Shown: in pieces, positions 1-6,947 of the stretch
Position numbering within the stretch: the first letter of the stretch is position 1
Layout: every line of letters starts with the position of its first letter
Origin: SOIA01 sp964348015
GTDB taxonomy: Bacteria > Acidobacteriota > Aminicenantia > Aminicenantales > Aminicenantaceae
Length of the DNA: 64,000 nt
Assembly: GCA_964348015.1 (NCBI GenBank)
Contig: CAYGBC010000042.1
Location: 62,001-126,000, forward strand
Direction of reading: 5' to 3'
Made by a program: the position numbers and the translations under genes
The notes under the pieces: generated by a model
The model's input: the letters and a program-made list of their open reading frames with translations, nothing else
What the model was told of the DNA's origin: nothing
Database searches by the model: none

Positions 1-1225
1 TAAGAAGCTCGGCGACATCCTGATAACGTGCTTTTTTATCCTTTTCCATGCATTTCAGGATCACCCGACTGAGATCCTCAGGAACCTGCGGGTTGAATTC
101 CCTGGGTTCTGGCGGCTTCTCTATTTTATGTTTCAAGGCTACGGTAAGTGGAGTATCCCCTTGGAACGGGACTCGTCCGGTCACCATCGCAAACATAATC
201 ACGCCCAGTGAGTAGATATCGGATCGCTGGTCCACTTCTTTCCCTTCCACCTGCTCAGGAGACATGTACTCGGGTGTGCCGTAGACCGTTCCGGCCTCGG
301 TGATCCCTTTCATCTTCATGGAACGGGCGATCCCAAAATCCATGATCCGGGCGCTCCCCTCTTTATCGATCATGATGTTCTGAGGCTTCAGGTCTCTATG
401 CACGACTCCATGTCTGTGGGCCTCGGCAAGCCCTTCACAGACCTGCTTGGTGATAGATATGGCTTTTTTTATCGTCAATTGACCTGTTTTCTTGAGCAGA
501 CTCTTCAAGTCATCCCCGGGAACGTATTCCATCGTGATGAACGGCATACCTTCCTCTTCGTTGAGGTCAAACATGCGGCAGACATTTCTCTGGGCAATTT
601 TCCTGGCAAACTTCAGCTCATTCCGGAAACGCTCGAGTGTTTTCTTATCGGCGGCTATCGAAGGATTCAAAAGCTTGATGGCCACTTCTTCGCCGACTTT
701 TTTATCAGTGGCTCTGTAAACTCTGCCCATGCCCCCTCTTCCCAGTTCCTCCACAATCTCGTACCGACCGGCAAAGGTGCTGCCCCTGGGCAATGCATGG
801 AGAGGGATTTCGAGCGTCTCAGTCCTGGAATAGTACTCTCCAGTCTCTTCGACTTTATGACCTGAACGCCGGAGCACAGCCCTGATGCGGGCCAGCAACT
901 CCTTTGTTCCGAAGGGTTTGACAAGATAATCATCCGCCCCGATATCAAGCCCGGAGGCCTTGTCCAGTTCGTCTCTCTTCTCCCCGGAAAGCATGATGAC
1001 CGGAGTGGTGAAGCCTTTTGCACGGATCTTCCGGCAGACTTCAAATCCACTTAAAGACGGGAGATTCACATCCAGAACGATCAAATCAATTTTTTCTTTA
1101 AGGGCGAGCTGAAGGCCCTTTTCTCCATCATCCGAAGTGAAAACTTTGAAATTCTCGGTTTCGAGGAAAGTCTTCAGAGTTTCCAGGAGAGCCAGATCAT
1201 CTTCGACGATCAATATTTTTTTCAT
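1..1225 (-). CDS. Response regulator receiver domain fused to Ser/Thr protein kinase (partial, C-terminus beyond window)
   Basis: The reading frame stays open from the ATG at 1225 to the left edge, giving 408 residues without a stop. Residues 1-120 are a CheY-like receiver: acidic pocket E8-D9-D10, phospho-acceptor D52 in LIVLDVNLP, and K103 in VKPF. After a linker of about 30 residues comes a Hanks-type kinase from about residue 155: glycine loop ELGRGGMGRVY, ATP-binding K184 in VAIK, catalytic D278 in HRDLKPQN, DFG at 296-298, and GTPEYMSPEQ in the activation segment. All catalytic residues are present, so it should be active. It is soluble as far as seen; a membrane segment or sensor could lie past the edge. 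Its ATG overlaps the stop of the upstream histidine kinase (ATGA), implying translational coupling. Inference: the kinase phosphorylates D52 and so controls Ser/Thr kinase output. Confidence 0.9.
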   Translation of the reverse strand, partial: MKKILIVEDDLALLETLKTFLETENFKVFTSDDGEKGLQLALKEKIDLIVLDVNLPSLSGFEVCRKIRAKGFTTPVIMLSGEKRDELDKASGLDIGADDYLVKPFGTKELLARIRAVLRRSGHKVEETGEYYSRTETLEIPLHALPRGSTFAGRYEIVEELGRGGMGRVYRATDKKVGEEVAIKLLNPSIAADKKTLERFRNELKFARKIAQRNVCRMFDLNEEEGMPFITMEYVPGDDLKSLLKKTGQLTIKKAISITKQVCEGLAEAHRHGVVHRDLKPQNIMIDKEGSARIMDFGIARSMKMKGITEAGTVYGTPEYMSPEQVEGKEVDQRSDIYSLGVIMFAMVTGRVPFQGDTPLTVALKHKIEKPPEPREFNPQVPEDLSRVILKCMEKDKKARYQDVAELL

Positions 1226-3612
1226 GGCAGTGGAAAAATCAGACTGAAAGCACTCCCTTTACCAGGCTGGCTGTCCACGCGGATTTCTCCTCCGTGGGCG
1301 TTCATGATGTGTTTAACGATCTTTAATCCCAACCCGACTCCTTTCGGACTGTGCTGGCCGGCCTCCTTGTGACGGTAAAATCCCTCGAAAATCTTCTCTT
1401 GGACTTCCAACGGAATTCCTATTCCCTTATCTGTAATCCTGATCTCAACCTGTCTGGGACTCTGGATGAGCTCGATCTCTATCGCCTTTTCATCTGTGGA
1501 GTACTTTATAGCATTGTCAAGAAGGTTGGTCAACGCCTGCTTGACGGCGTCCGGATCGACTTCCAGAAAGAGAGGCTTCCCGGAAAACTTCTTGTTGAAA
1601 ACGATCTCATCCGCTTCTGACCTGTACTGACAGAGCTTCAAGGCCTCATCGATCAACTCCCGAATATTCACTCTCTCGAAATTGTAGGTTTTCGCATCCT
1701 TCTCGATTTTTCCGAAATCAAGGATGTTATGAAGGAAACGCGAAAGCCGGCTGCTTTCTGAAGCGACAAGGCTGATGAGCTCCTCCTGTTTGGCCTTATC
1801 TTTCACTCTTCCTTCCTGAAGGATTTCCGCTAATCCCCGGATTGAACTCATAGGCGTGCGGATCTCATGGGACACGGCGGAAATGAACTCGGTTTTCAAC
1901 TGGATGAGCTCATTCAGTTTTTCTTTCTCCACTCTTTCATAGATCACTTCCTCCAGCAGCCTGATCCTCTCCAGGTTCAATGCCAGGTCCCGGCTCATGG
2001 CCACTAAAAGCTCGAGGTCATCCCGATTGAACCTCTCCCCTGACTTTTTCTTTCCCAATGACAAAAATCCGCTCAAATCAGAGGACTTAAAGGAGAGGGG
2101 GATGACAAGATCCACCTCTTTATCTGCCAGCAATTTTTCTTTGGAAAAATTGATGTTCTCTTCCATGCGGACGGCTTCCTTTCGGGAAAATATCTCGTCC
2201 ATCTCAAGGCTCAGCGGAGCCAGTGAGTTGAGGTCTTTTTTCCCGTCTTTGGCGATCAGAAGCTTTTGTTTTCCAGAATCGCGCGAATAAATAAACACAC
2301 CGACGGACTCTAAGGGCAGTGCATCCCTGATATCCTGAAGGAACAGTTCGATCAGGCGGCCGCGATTGACCATTTTATACGCTTTTTCGTTGAATCTGAG
2401 AATTGTCTTTCTGTAATCGTAACTCATCCGGAAAAAGGCTCTGTCCACGAATTTTTGGATCGTTTTCCGAGCCGGATGGAAGGCGACAGCCGCCAAGAGA
2501 GCCGAAGCCACAGAGATGGCCGTCATCGAAGCCGTAAAAAATCGAGAAACCACATTTTGAATCAGGTTCACGGAGAAAAGATACAGGCCCACCGTGAACA
2601 CCGTGAGCGAAAAATACACCAAGCTCCGGTTAATCACCAGCTCGATATCCATCAGTTTGAATCTCACGATGGAAAAAGCAAAGGCCAGAGGCACAAAGAT
2701 AAAAAAGAGCGAAGACAATTCCTCGGATACCAGGTATCTCCCGTTTATTACCCAGGGCAACTGGTAGAGCAGGATGAACGGGCCCAATCCCACAAAAAGC
2801 CCGTAAAAAATCCATTTGATCTGAGCCTTTTCTTCTTCAAGATCCGCTTTTCTGTAGCGGGCAATCAGAACGGCGACCGAGAGGAAGACAAACACCACCA
2901 GATAAAAACGAAGGTAATTAAAGACAGATTGGTAAACGCGGTGGATAGCGATCGAAGAATTCAGACCCGCCTGCAGAAACAGCCATTCGAGGACACAGAC
3001 AAGAAAAAGAGCAGGAAGATAGATAACGAATCTCCATGGCTTCGTCTCGCGTTTCGAGAAATACAGTGAAAAATGAAGTAGGATAGCCGGTGCGAGAGGA
3101 TAGAGCACATAATACAACACTCCGGGGAGATAGGAGAGCCGGCTCGACTGCAGGCAGTAAAATCCGCCGCTGATGATGATAGAGGAGGCAAAGGCAAAAG
3201 AAGCCCAATAGTAGGTCCGAGCCCTTCGATCATGTGAACGGAGAAGGAAAACGACAACGCCTGTCATGAAGCTGAAGAGGCCGATCAGGAGATAAATAAT
3301 GGGAAAAGGCTTGTCATAGAAGGGCACGACCTCGATATCCCGTCTTTCTGATTCTCCCCCGTCTTCGATTTGTATGGTCGACCGATCCCCAATAGTGTTC
3401 TGGCTCATCAAAAACTCTAAATCCATTCTCAAGTTCTGAATTTCCACATCATCAATCCGGACGAGTTGCCCCTCATCGATTTGAGCATTCAGAAATTCGA
3501 TTGTCTCCGGTGGGAGCCAGGGACGCTGACGGAGTAAAGAATATCCATAAACACTGATGAGGAGGATGATAAATCCGGCGATCAGATAAAGGTAAAAAAG
3601 AATCCTTTTCAT
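1222..3612 (-). CDS. Membrane sensor histidine kinase, multi-TM N-terminus with GAF-like region
   Basis: 796 residues. The ATG at 3612 has a GGAGG ribosome site 5 nt upstream. One membrane segment (about 6-27) is followed by an extracytoplasmic stretch to about residue 105 and then by a cluster of roughly eight or nine hydrophobic helices to about 385. Residues about 395-550 look like a GAF-type domain. The HisKA H-box SHEIRTP contains the phospho-acceptor H582. The ATPase domain shows N-box LLDNAIKYS, G1 DKGIGIP and G2 GVGLGL, so it is complete. It acts in the inner membrane as an autophosphorylating sensor; the ligand is unknown. It overlaps the downstream receiver-kinase gene by 4 bp, so the two form one signalling unit. 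Confidence 0.93.
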   Translation of the reverse strand: MKRILFYLYLIAGFIILLISVYGYSLLRQRPWLPPETIEFLNAQIDEGQLVRIDDVEIQNLRMDLEFLMSQNTIGDRSTIQIEDGGESERRDIEVVPFYDKPFPIIYLLIGLFSFMTGVVVFLLRSHDRRARTYYWASFAFASSIIISGGFYCLQSSRLSYLPGVLYYVLYPLAPAILLHFSLYFSKRETKPWRFVIYLPALFLVCVLEWLFLQAGLNSSIAIHRVYQSVFNYLRFYLVVFVFLSVAVLIARYRKADLEEEKAQIKWIFYGLFVGLGPFILLYQLPWVINGRYLVSEELSSLFFIFVPLAFAFSIVRFKLMDIELVINRSLVYFSLTVFTVGLYLFSVNLIQNVVSRFFTASMTAISVASALLAAVAFHPARKTIQKFVDRAFFRMSYDYRKTILRFNEKAYKMVNRGRLIELFLQDIRDALPLESVGVFIYSRDSGKQKLLIAKDGKKDLNSLAPLSLEMDEIFSRKEAVRMEENINFSKEKLLADKEVDLVIPLSFKSSDLSGFLSLGKKKSGERFNRDDLELLVAMSRDLALNLERIRLLEEVIYERVEKEKLNELIQLKTEFISAVSHEIRTPMSSIRGLAEILQEGRVKDKAKQEELISLVASESSRLSRFLHNILDFGKIEKDAKTYNFERVNIRELIDEALKLCQYRSEADEIVFNKKFSGKPLFLEVDPDAVKQALTNLLDNAIKYSTDEKAIEIELIQSPRQVEIRITDKGIGIPLEVQEKIFEGFYRHKEAGQHSPKGVGLGLKIVKHIMNAHGGEIRVDSQPGKGSAFSLIFPLP

Positions 3613-3639
3613 TCAGACCTCCTCCCCAATGCCGCCCCG

Positions 3640-3669
3640 AATATAACATTATGCACGAATCAATGTCAA
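3640..3669 (-). promoter_or_regulatory. Sigma-70-type promoter of the histidine kinase operon
   Basis: On the minus strand TTGACA (3669-3664) is followed after 18 nt by TATATT (3645-3640), about 28 nt before the kinase ATG. The -35 matches consensus fully. Seen by eye, not tested. Confidence 0.6.
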
Positions 3670-3765
3670 TCACGCTTGGAAGACCCGCATCATCCTCAAC
3701 CGGGACTCCAGGTCTTGACTCAACTCTTGTTTCTGCAAGGCTATTATTGTCCTTTAAGTTCACGC

Positions 3766-3795
3766 TTGACAAAAAATGACAGCAACAGCTACAAT
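3766..3795 (+). promoter_or_regulatory. Sigma-70-type promoter of the toxin-antitoxin operon
   Basis: TTGACA (3766-3771), 18-nt spacer, TACAAT (3790-3795). The predicted start of transcription, about 3802, falls at the left end of an inverted repeat, the arrangement expected for autorepression. Confidence 0.65.
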
Positions 3796-3800
3796 CCGAA

Positions 3801-3822
3801 TGTGGTCATTGTGACTACAATG
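3801..3822 (+). promoter_or_regulatory. Candidate antitoxin operator (inverted repeat)
   Basis: CATTGT and ACAATG form a perfect 6-4-6 inverted repeat at 3807-3822. It is nested with an overlapping imperfect repeat TGTGGTCA/TGACTACA at 3801-3819. The site covers the predicted transcription start between the promoter and the antitoxin gene. Phd/YefM antitoxins usually repress their own operons from such sites; that role is inferred here. Confidence 0.55.
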
Positions 3823-3844
3823 TCAGAAACGAAGAGAGGCAGCT

Positions 3845-4129
3845 ATGCAATCCATTAGTGTGGGCATCCGCGAAGCCAAAATCAGCCTGAGCAAGCTTAT
3901 GAAGAGTGTCCAGAAAGGGAGAGAGATAATCATTACCGACCGCGGCAAGCCTGTCGGGAAGATCGTTCCTGTGTCAGCAGCTTCCCTTCCTTTATCAGAC
4001 CGCATAAACGAGATGGAGAGGCAGGGATGGATCGAGCCGCGAAAGAAGAAAGGGAGAGAGCTTCATCCTCCTATTCTCTTGCCGGATGAGCTCGCTCAGA
4101 AATATCTCAAGAAGGACCGAGACTCATGA
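3845..4129 (+). CDS. Type II toxin-antitoxin antitoxin, Phd/YefM family
   Basis: 94 residues. The N-terminal half shows the Phd/YefM pattern: an IREAK segment, then LSKLMKSVQKGREIIITDRG, then a KPVGKIVPV strand. This fold binds the operator as a dimer. The C-terminal part is basic and proline-containing and would wrap the toxin. A GAGAGGC ribosome site lies just upstream of the ATG. The stop overlaps the next start (ATGA), a layout typical of antitoxin-toxin pairs. Expected role: neutralise the PIN-domain partner and repress the operon from the inverted repeat at 3801-3822. Confidence 0.88.
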   Translation: MQSISVGIREAKISLSKLMKSVQKGREIIITDRGKPVGKIVPVSAASLPLSDRINEMERQGWIEPRKKKGRELHPPILLPDELAQKYLKKDRDS

Positions 4130-4554
4130 AAAAGCTCAAGCCTGTCGCCGTCTACTGGGATCCCACCAGCGTCCTCTCTGCACTCTTCAAGGACTCCAAC
4201 AGTGAGAAGGCACTCCAGATTTCCAGAAAAGAAGGCGTCCATTTTCTTTCGTCTCTCTGTTATGCAGAGGTTTGCTCTATTTTGTCAGAGATCCGGGAAG
4301 GAAAAGAACTCAAAGAAGTCCTTATTGATGTCGCCTTCGAGACTCTGCGTGTCGGGCCGTGGAGGCGCCTGAACATCTGGCCCGACTGGAATATGCTTAT
4401 TTCTTTATCTCAAAAGTCGTCAATCAAAGGAAGTGGCCTCTGGCATCTGGCGTCTGCGAAAACACTCCAAAAACAGATTCCTGAATTGACCCTATTGACG
4501 TTTGATGGAGAATTGAAAGCGGCTGCGGAAGGAGAAGGCCTCCCCATTTCCTGA
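4126..4554 (+). CDS. PIN-domain toxin (VapC-like), with an apparently altered active site
   Basis: 142 residues, usual VapC length. PIN landmarks are an N-terminal acidic residue in YWDPTSVLSALF, a conserved glutamate in LCYAEVCSIL, and a late aspartate in LLTFDGELKAAA. VapC proteins are Mg-dependent ribonucleases that use three or four such acids. At the position where most carry Asp before ALHLA, this protein reads GSGLWHLASA, so that acid is replaced by Gly. It may be weakened, use a different metal ligand, or be inactive. It is coupled to the antitoxin by a 4-bp overlap. Confidence 0.8.
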   Translation: MKKLKPVAVYWDPTSVLSALFKDSNSEKALQISRKEGVHFLSSLCYAEVCSILSEIREGKELKEVLIDVAFETLRVGPWRRLNIWPDWNMLISLSQKSSIKGSGLWHLASAKTLQKQIPELTLLTFDGELKAAAEGEGLPIS

Positions 4555-4692
4555 CGCCTGCCAAAACTGAGCCGTGTTCAGTCCTTGAAGGGACAGAATA
4601 GACTTGTTTCCTCAGGGAAGAGAGGGGATTATCTTCTTAAAGGCGTAAAACGGGGTAACTCAGCAAAACGAGTACTCTGGCTTCTTTCCGGT

Positions 4693-5238
4693 CTACCGAC
4701 CCTGCGCTTCAGCTAATGCTTCCAGTTCTTTTTTGTGCTTTTTGATCGCCTTGTTCTTCTTGATCGTATCACTGATCAAGACAACACTGATGATAAAAGA
4801 CAGGACAGCACCGCCCAGTCGAACTCCTTTTCCCATGGAAGTGTTCGAGCGTCCTCCCTCGACGCCCTGCGTCACCCCTTCCTGACTTTCTCGTACCGCA
4901 GTCGTGTATCTGTCATATTCATACACAAGGAAAGACCCAAGGGCCACAAGCCCTATTGTCGCTATGATGTTTGTTGTCCTTCTTTTCTTCAAGTGATCGA
5001 TCTCTGCCTGGATAGATTCGGCTTTTTGTGTGTCCTGGAAACTCAACAGTGCCTCTCTCAATTTCGCGTTATTCATTTCGAGAGATGAGAATGTGACTGC
5101 GTACGTTTTCGAAAGCGAGAATCCTTCATTATTTGTGTTCAGAGAAAAATCAACCGAAGAACTGTCATTCGGATAGGCTGTGGAAGAGATGAAGAGTACA
5201 AAAGCCAACAAAGAAATGGCCGCGATGTGTTTTCTCAT
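4693..5238 (-). CDS. Small exported/membrane protein of unknown function
   Basis: 181 residues from the ATG at 5238, which has GAGGAGGG 5 nt upstream. The longer frame to 5253 begins with TTG and contains that ribosome site, so it was rejected. Residues 1-23 form a signal peptide ending near STAYPN. A charged, probably coiled-coil stretch follows (about 70-90, rich in K, E and R). Next is a hydrophobic helix, a linker with GVTQGVEGGRSN, a second hydrophobic helix, and a Lys/Glu-rich tail. I do not recognise a family. The tail and coil suggest an inner-membrane protein with soluble helical parts. It is monocistronic with its own promoter. Confidence 0.7.
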   Translation of the reverse strand: MRKHIAAISLLAFVLFISSTAYPNDSSSVDFSLNTNNEGFSLSKTYAVTFSSLEMNNAKLREALLSFQDTQKAESIQAEIDHLKKRRTTNIIATIGLVALGSFLVYEYDRYTTAVRESQEGVTQGVEGGRSNTSMGKGVRLGGAVLSFIISVVLISDTIKKNKAIKKHKKELEALAEAQGR

Positions 5239-5340
5239 TTTTACCCTCCTCAAAGAGTGTATTCAGGCTTCCTGTTCACCCTTTCTTGTTTTTATTATAA
5301 TCCATCTGGCATTCTCAGGCAATCCTAAAATTATTCAAAT

Positions 5341-5368
5341 ACTATAGCATAAAAAATACTCATGTCAA
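5341..5368 (-). promoter_or_regulatory. Sigma-70-type promoter of the small membrane protein
   Basis: Minus strand TTGACA (5368-5363), 16-nt spacer, TATAGT (5346-5341), about 100 nt before the ATG at 5238. The surrounding 5254-5475 stretch is strongly AT-rich and holds no gene. Confidence 0.65.
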
Positions 5369-5475
5369 CACATAATAACTTTATTTCTTATTCTTTTATC
5401 TTTATATTGCATATCAGAACAGAAAAGGATATACCCATCCCCTTGGGATTTCTTTTCCTCTCTTTATTTCTCCCA

Positions 5476-6579
5476 CTATTTATTCCCTATCGCTTTTAAA
5501 ACAGATTTGATCCTGTCTTTTCCCTGTCGGATGAGTGCAGAATACTCTTCCTCATTGATTTTCTTCTTCTGGAGGGCTTCGAACGCCAGGCTCTTGAATC
5601 TCCTTGACGGGATGGCTTTCCCTTTGGGGATTCGAACATATTTTCCCGAATCAGCAAAATAAGCGTGCTCATCCAAAGAAATTTTGAGCTTAAGGTAGGA
5701 CTCATACTGGGAGTTGGATATATACTCTAATGCCTTCAACGTGTGAAGAATATCCGCAGTACTCACTCCAAAGTATTCTCTCAGATAGAGAACATCCGCA
5801 AAACTCAGTCTTTTGGAGCGAAGGTCTTTCCCCACGACGGTTTTGACCTTATCTGAAGGGATTAAAAAGCAGACCGCAAACCTCTGGGCAAATTGTTCGC
5901 GAGGATGATAAAGCGGCAGATATTCTTCGATAAAGATGTCCGGATGGTCGATGACCGGGCCGCTGTTCCTGTGCCTGAGGTAATGGCAGTACTCATGGGC
6001 GGCCGTGATCATCTGGAGCTCGATCGGCTGGGCGCTGTTCACCAGTGCAAAAGCGGCTCTTTCGGCTTCGAAAAAAATAAAAACGCCCGATATCTTGGAC
6101 TCCTTAGGGATGGGGAGCCTTAAAACGCGCAGGCCGTTCAATTCGAGGAGAGAGAAAATATCACGAACCGGCTCATGTCCGATCCCGATCCTCCGCCTCT
6201 CTTCCTCGGCCATTGCCTCGGGTGATGGATTTGTGTAAAGCGGAGCCAGCTCAAACCGTCGTCCCGTCAAATCTTCAAGGTGGATGTAGTCTTCACAATA
6301 CTTTTTGAACCTTCTCAGCCTGGATCGGGCCTTTTTATCGACTCGCTCATCTTGAAGAAGCACGTTAAACGCTTCCTCTCTTTCTTTCAAGAAGAAGGAA
6401 ACGTCTTTTTTGAAGAAATCCGCGAGAGTGGTCAAGCTCTCAAGGCTCGGCATTCTCTTCCCTAATTCCAGGAGAGAGATGAACTCACTGGAGAGCCCCA
6501 CAGCTCTGGCGAGAGCGTCCTGAGTGATCCCCATGCTTTCTCTTTCCCTTCTCAGTCGTGTCCCAAGGATTCCAGGCAT
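5476..6579 (-). CDS. XRE-family regulator fused to ImmA/IrrE-type metallopeptidase
   Basis: 367 residues from the ATG at 6579, preceded by AGGGAG. Residues 1-65 are an XRE helix-turn-helix (LRRERESMGITQDALARAVG, then SSEFISLLELGKRMPSLESL). The middle carries the COG2856/ImmA zinc-peptidase motif HEYCH (about 195-199) preceded by ELQMITAA, with LAFALV-like strands upstream. Family members such as IrrE and ImmA cleave or inactivate partner repressors in stress or mobile-element induction. Here regulator and peptidase are one chain and no separate repressor is adjacent. The promoter contains a perfect palindrome, suggesting autoregulation. Confidence 0.87.
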   Translation of the reverse strand: MPGILGTRLRRERESMGITQDALARAVGLSSEFISLLELGKRMPSLESLTTLADFFKKDVSFFLKEREEAFNVLLQDERVDKKARSRLRRFKKYCEDYIHLEDLTGRRFELAPLYTNPSPEAMAEEERRRIGIGHEPVRDIFSLLELNGLRVLRLPIPKESKISGVFIFFEAERAAFALVNSAQPIELQMITAAHEYCHYLRHRNSGPVIDHPDIFIEEYLPLYHPREQFAQRFAVCFLIPSDKVKTVVGKDLRSKRLSFADVLYLREYFGVSTADILHTLKALEYISNSQYESYLKLKISLDEHAYFADSGKYVRIPKGKAIPSRRFKSLAFEALQKKKINEEEYSALIRQGKDRIKSVLKAIGNK

Positions 6580-6609
6580 TTTCAACTCCCTGAATGCATT
6601 TTTGCGACA

Positions 6610-6638
6610 AATATAACTCTGAGTTAGGCAATTGTCAA
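6610..6638 (-). promoter_or_regulatory. Promoter of the XRE-ImmA gene with embedded 13-bp palindrome
   Basis: Minus strand TTGACA (6638-6633), 17-nt spacer, TATATT (6615-6610). Between the two boxes lies the perfect palindrome TAACTC-T-GAGTTA at 6614-6626, touching the -10. This is where an autoregulating XRE repressor would bind. Confidence 0.65.
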
Positions 6639-6647
6639 CTTATCAAA

Positions 6648-6768
6648 GGGGACGTTCCCCAAGGTCCCTCCTTAGACCAAATGATCCATCTGTATAGAAT
6701 ATTTTTACACATGACTGGCTAGAATAGAAGTATTTATGAGCCAAGGTGGCACCTTGGGGAACGTCCCC
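6648..6768. repeat. REP-like inverted repeat pair, 18-bp perfect arms
   Basis: GGGGACGTTCCCCAAGGT at 6648-6665 recurs as its exact reverse complement at 6751-6768, 85 bp apart. Each arm contains a GGGGA-N3-TCCCC palindrome. The right arm also starts inside a second perfect palindrome, CCAAGGT-GGC-ACCTTGG (6741-6757). It sits in the 360-bp gap between divergent genes. The core resembles the elements at 28887 and 52106, so a short dispersed palindromic family (REP/REPIN type) is likely. Confidence 0.7.
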
Positions 6769-6947
6769 ATATATGTTAAAATTATTCAAAAGTGCGTCAT
6801 GTTTAAAGTTGTGTCTTCCGAGAATATTCTTTCTCAATTCCTTTGTTTCTGCCACGGTTTAATCAGGAATATCAGAGCGGAGCGATGTCCTTTCCACTCT
6901 CCATCTTATCTATTCTTCAATCCCAAACGGGGTGATAAGGAGGTCAC

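Noticed and set aside
2455..3069. 204-codon plus-strand frame in the histidine kinase gene
   Set aside because: Highly charged His/Arg/Lys-rich reading opposite a complete kinase; no start signal.
5239..5253. TTG start for the small membrane protein
   Set aside because: The ribosome site GAGGAGGG for the ATG at 5238 lies within this stretch.
6648..6768. Insertion sequence bounded by the 18-bp inverted repeats
   Set aside because: Only 85 bp lie between the arms, there is no transposase and no target duplication; REP-like is the simpler reading.
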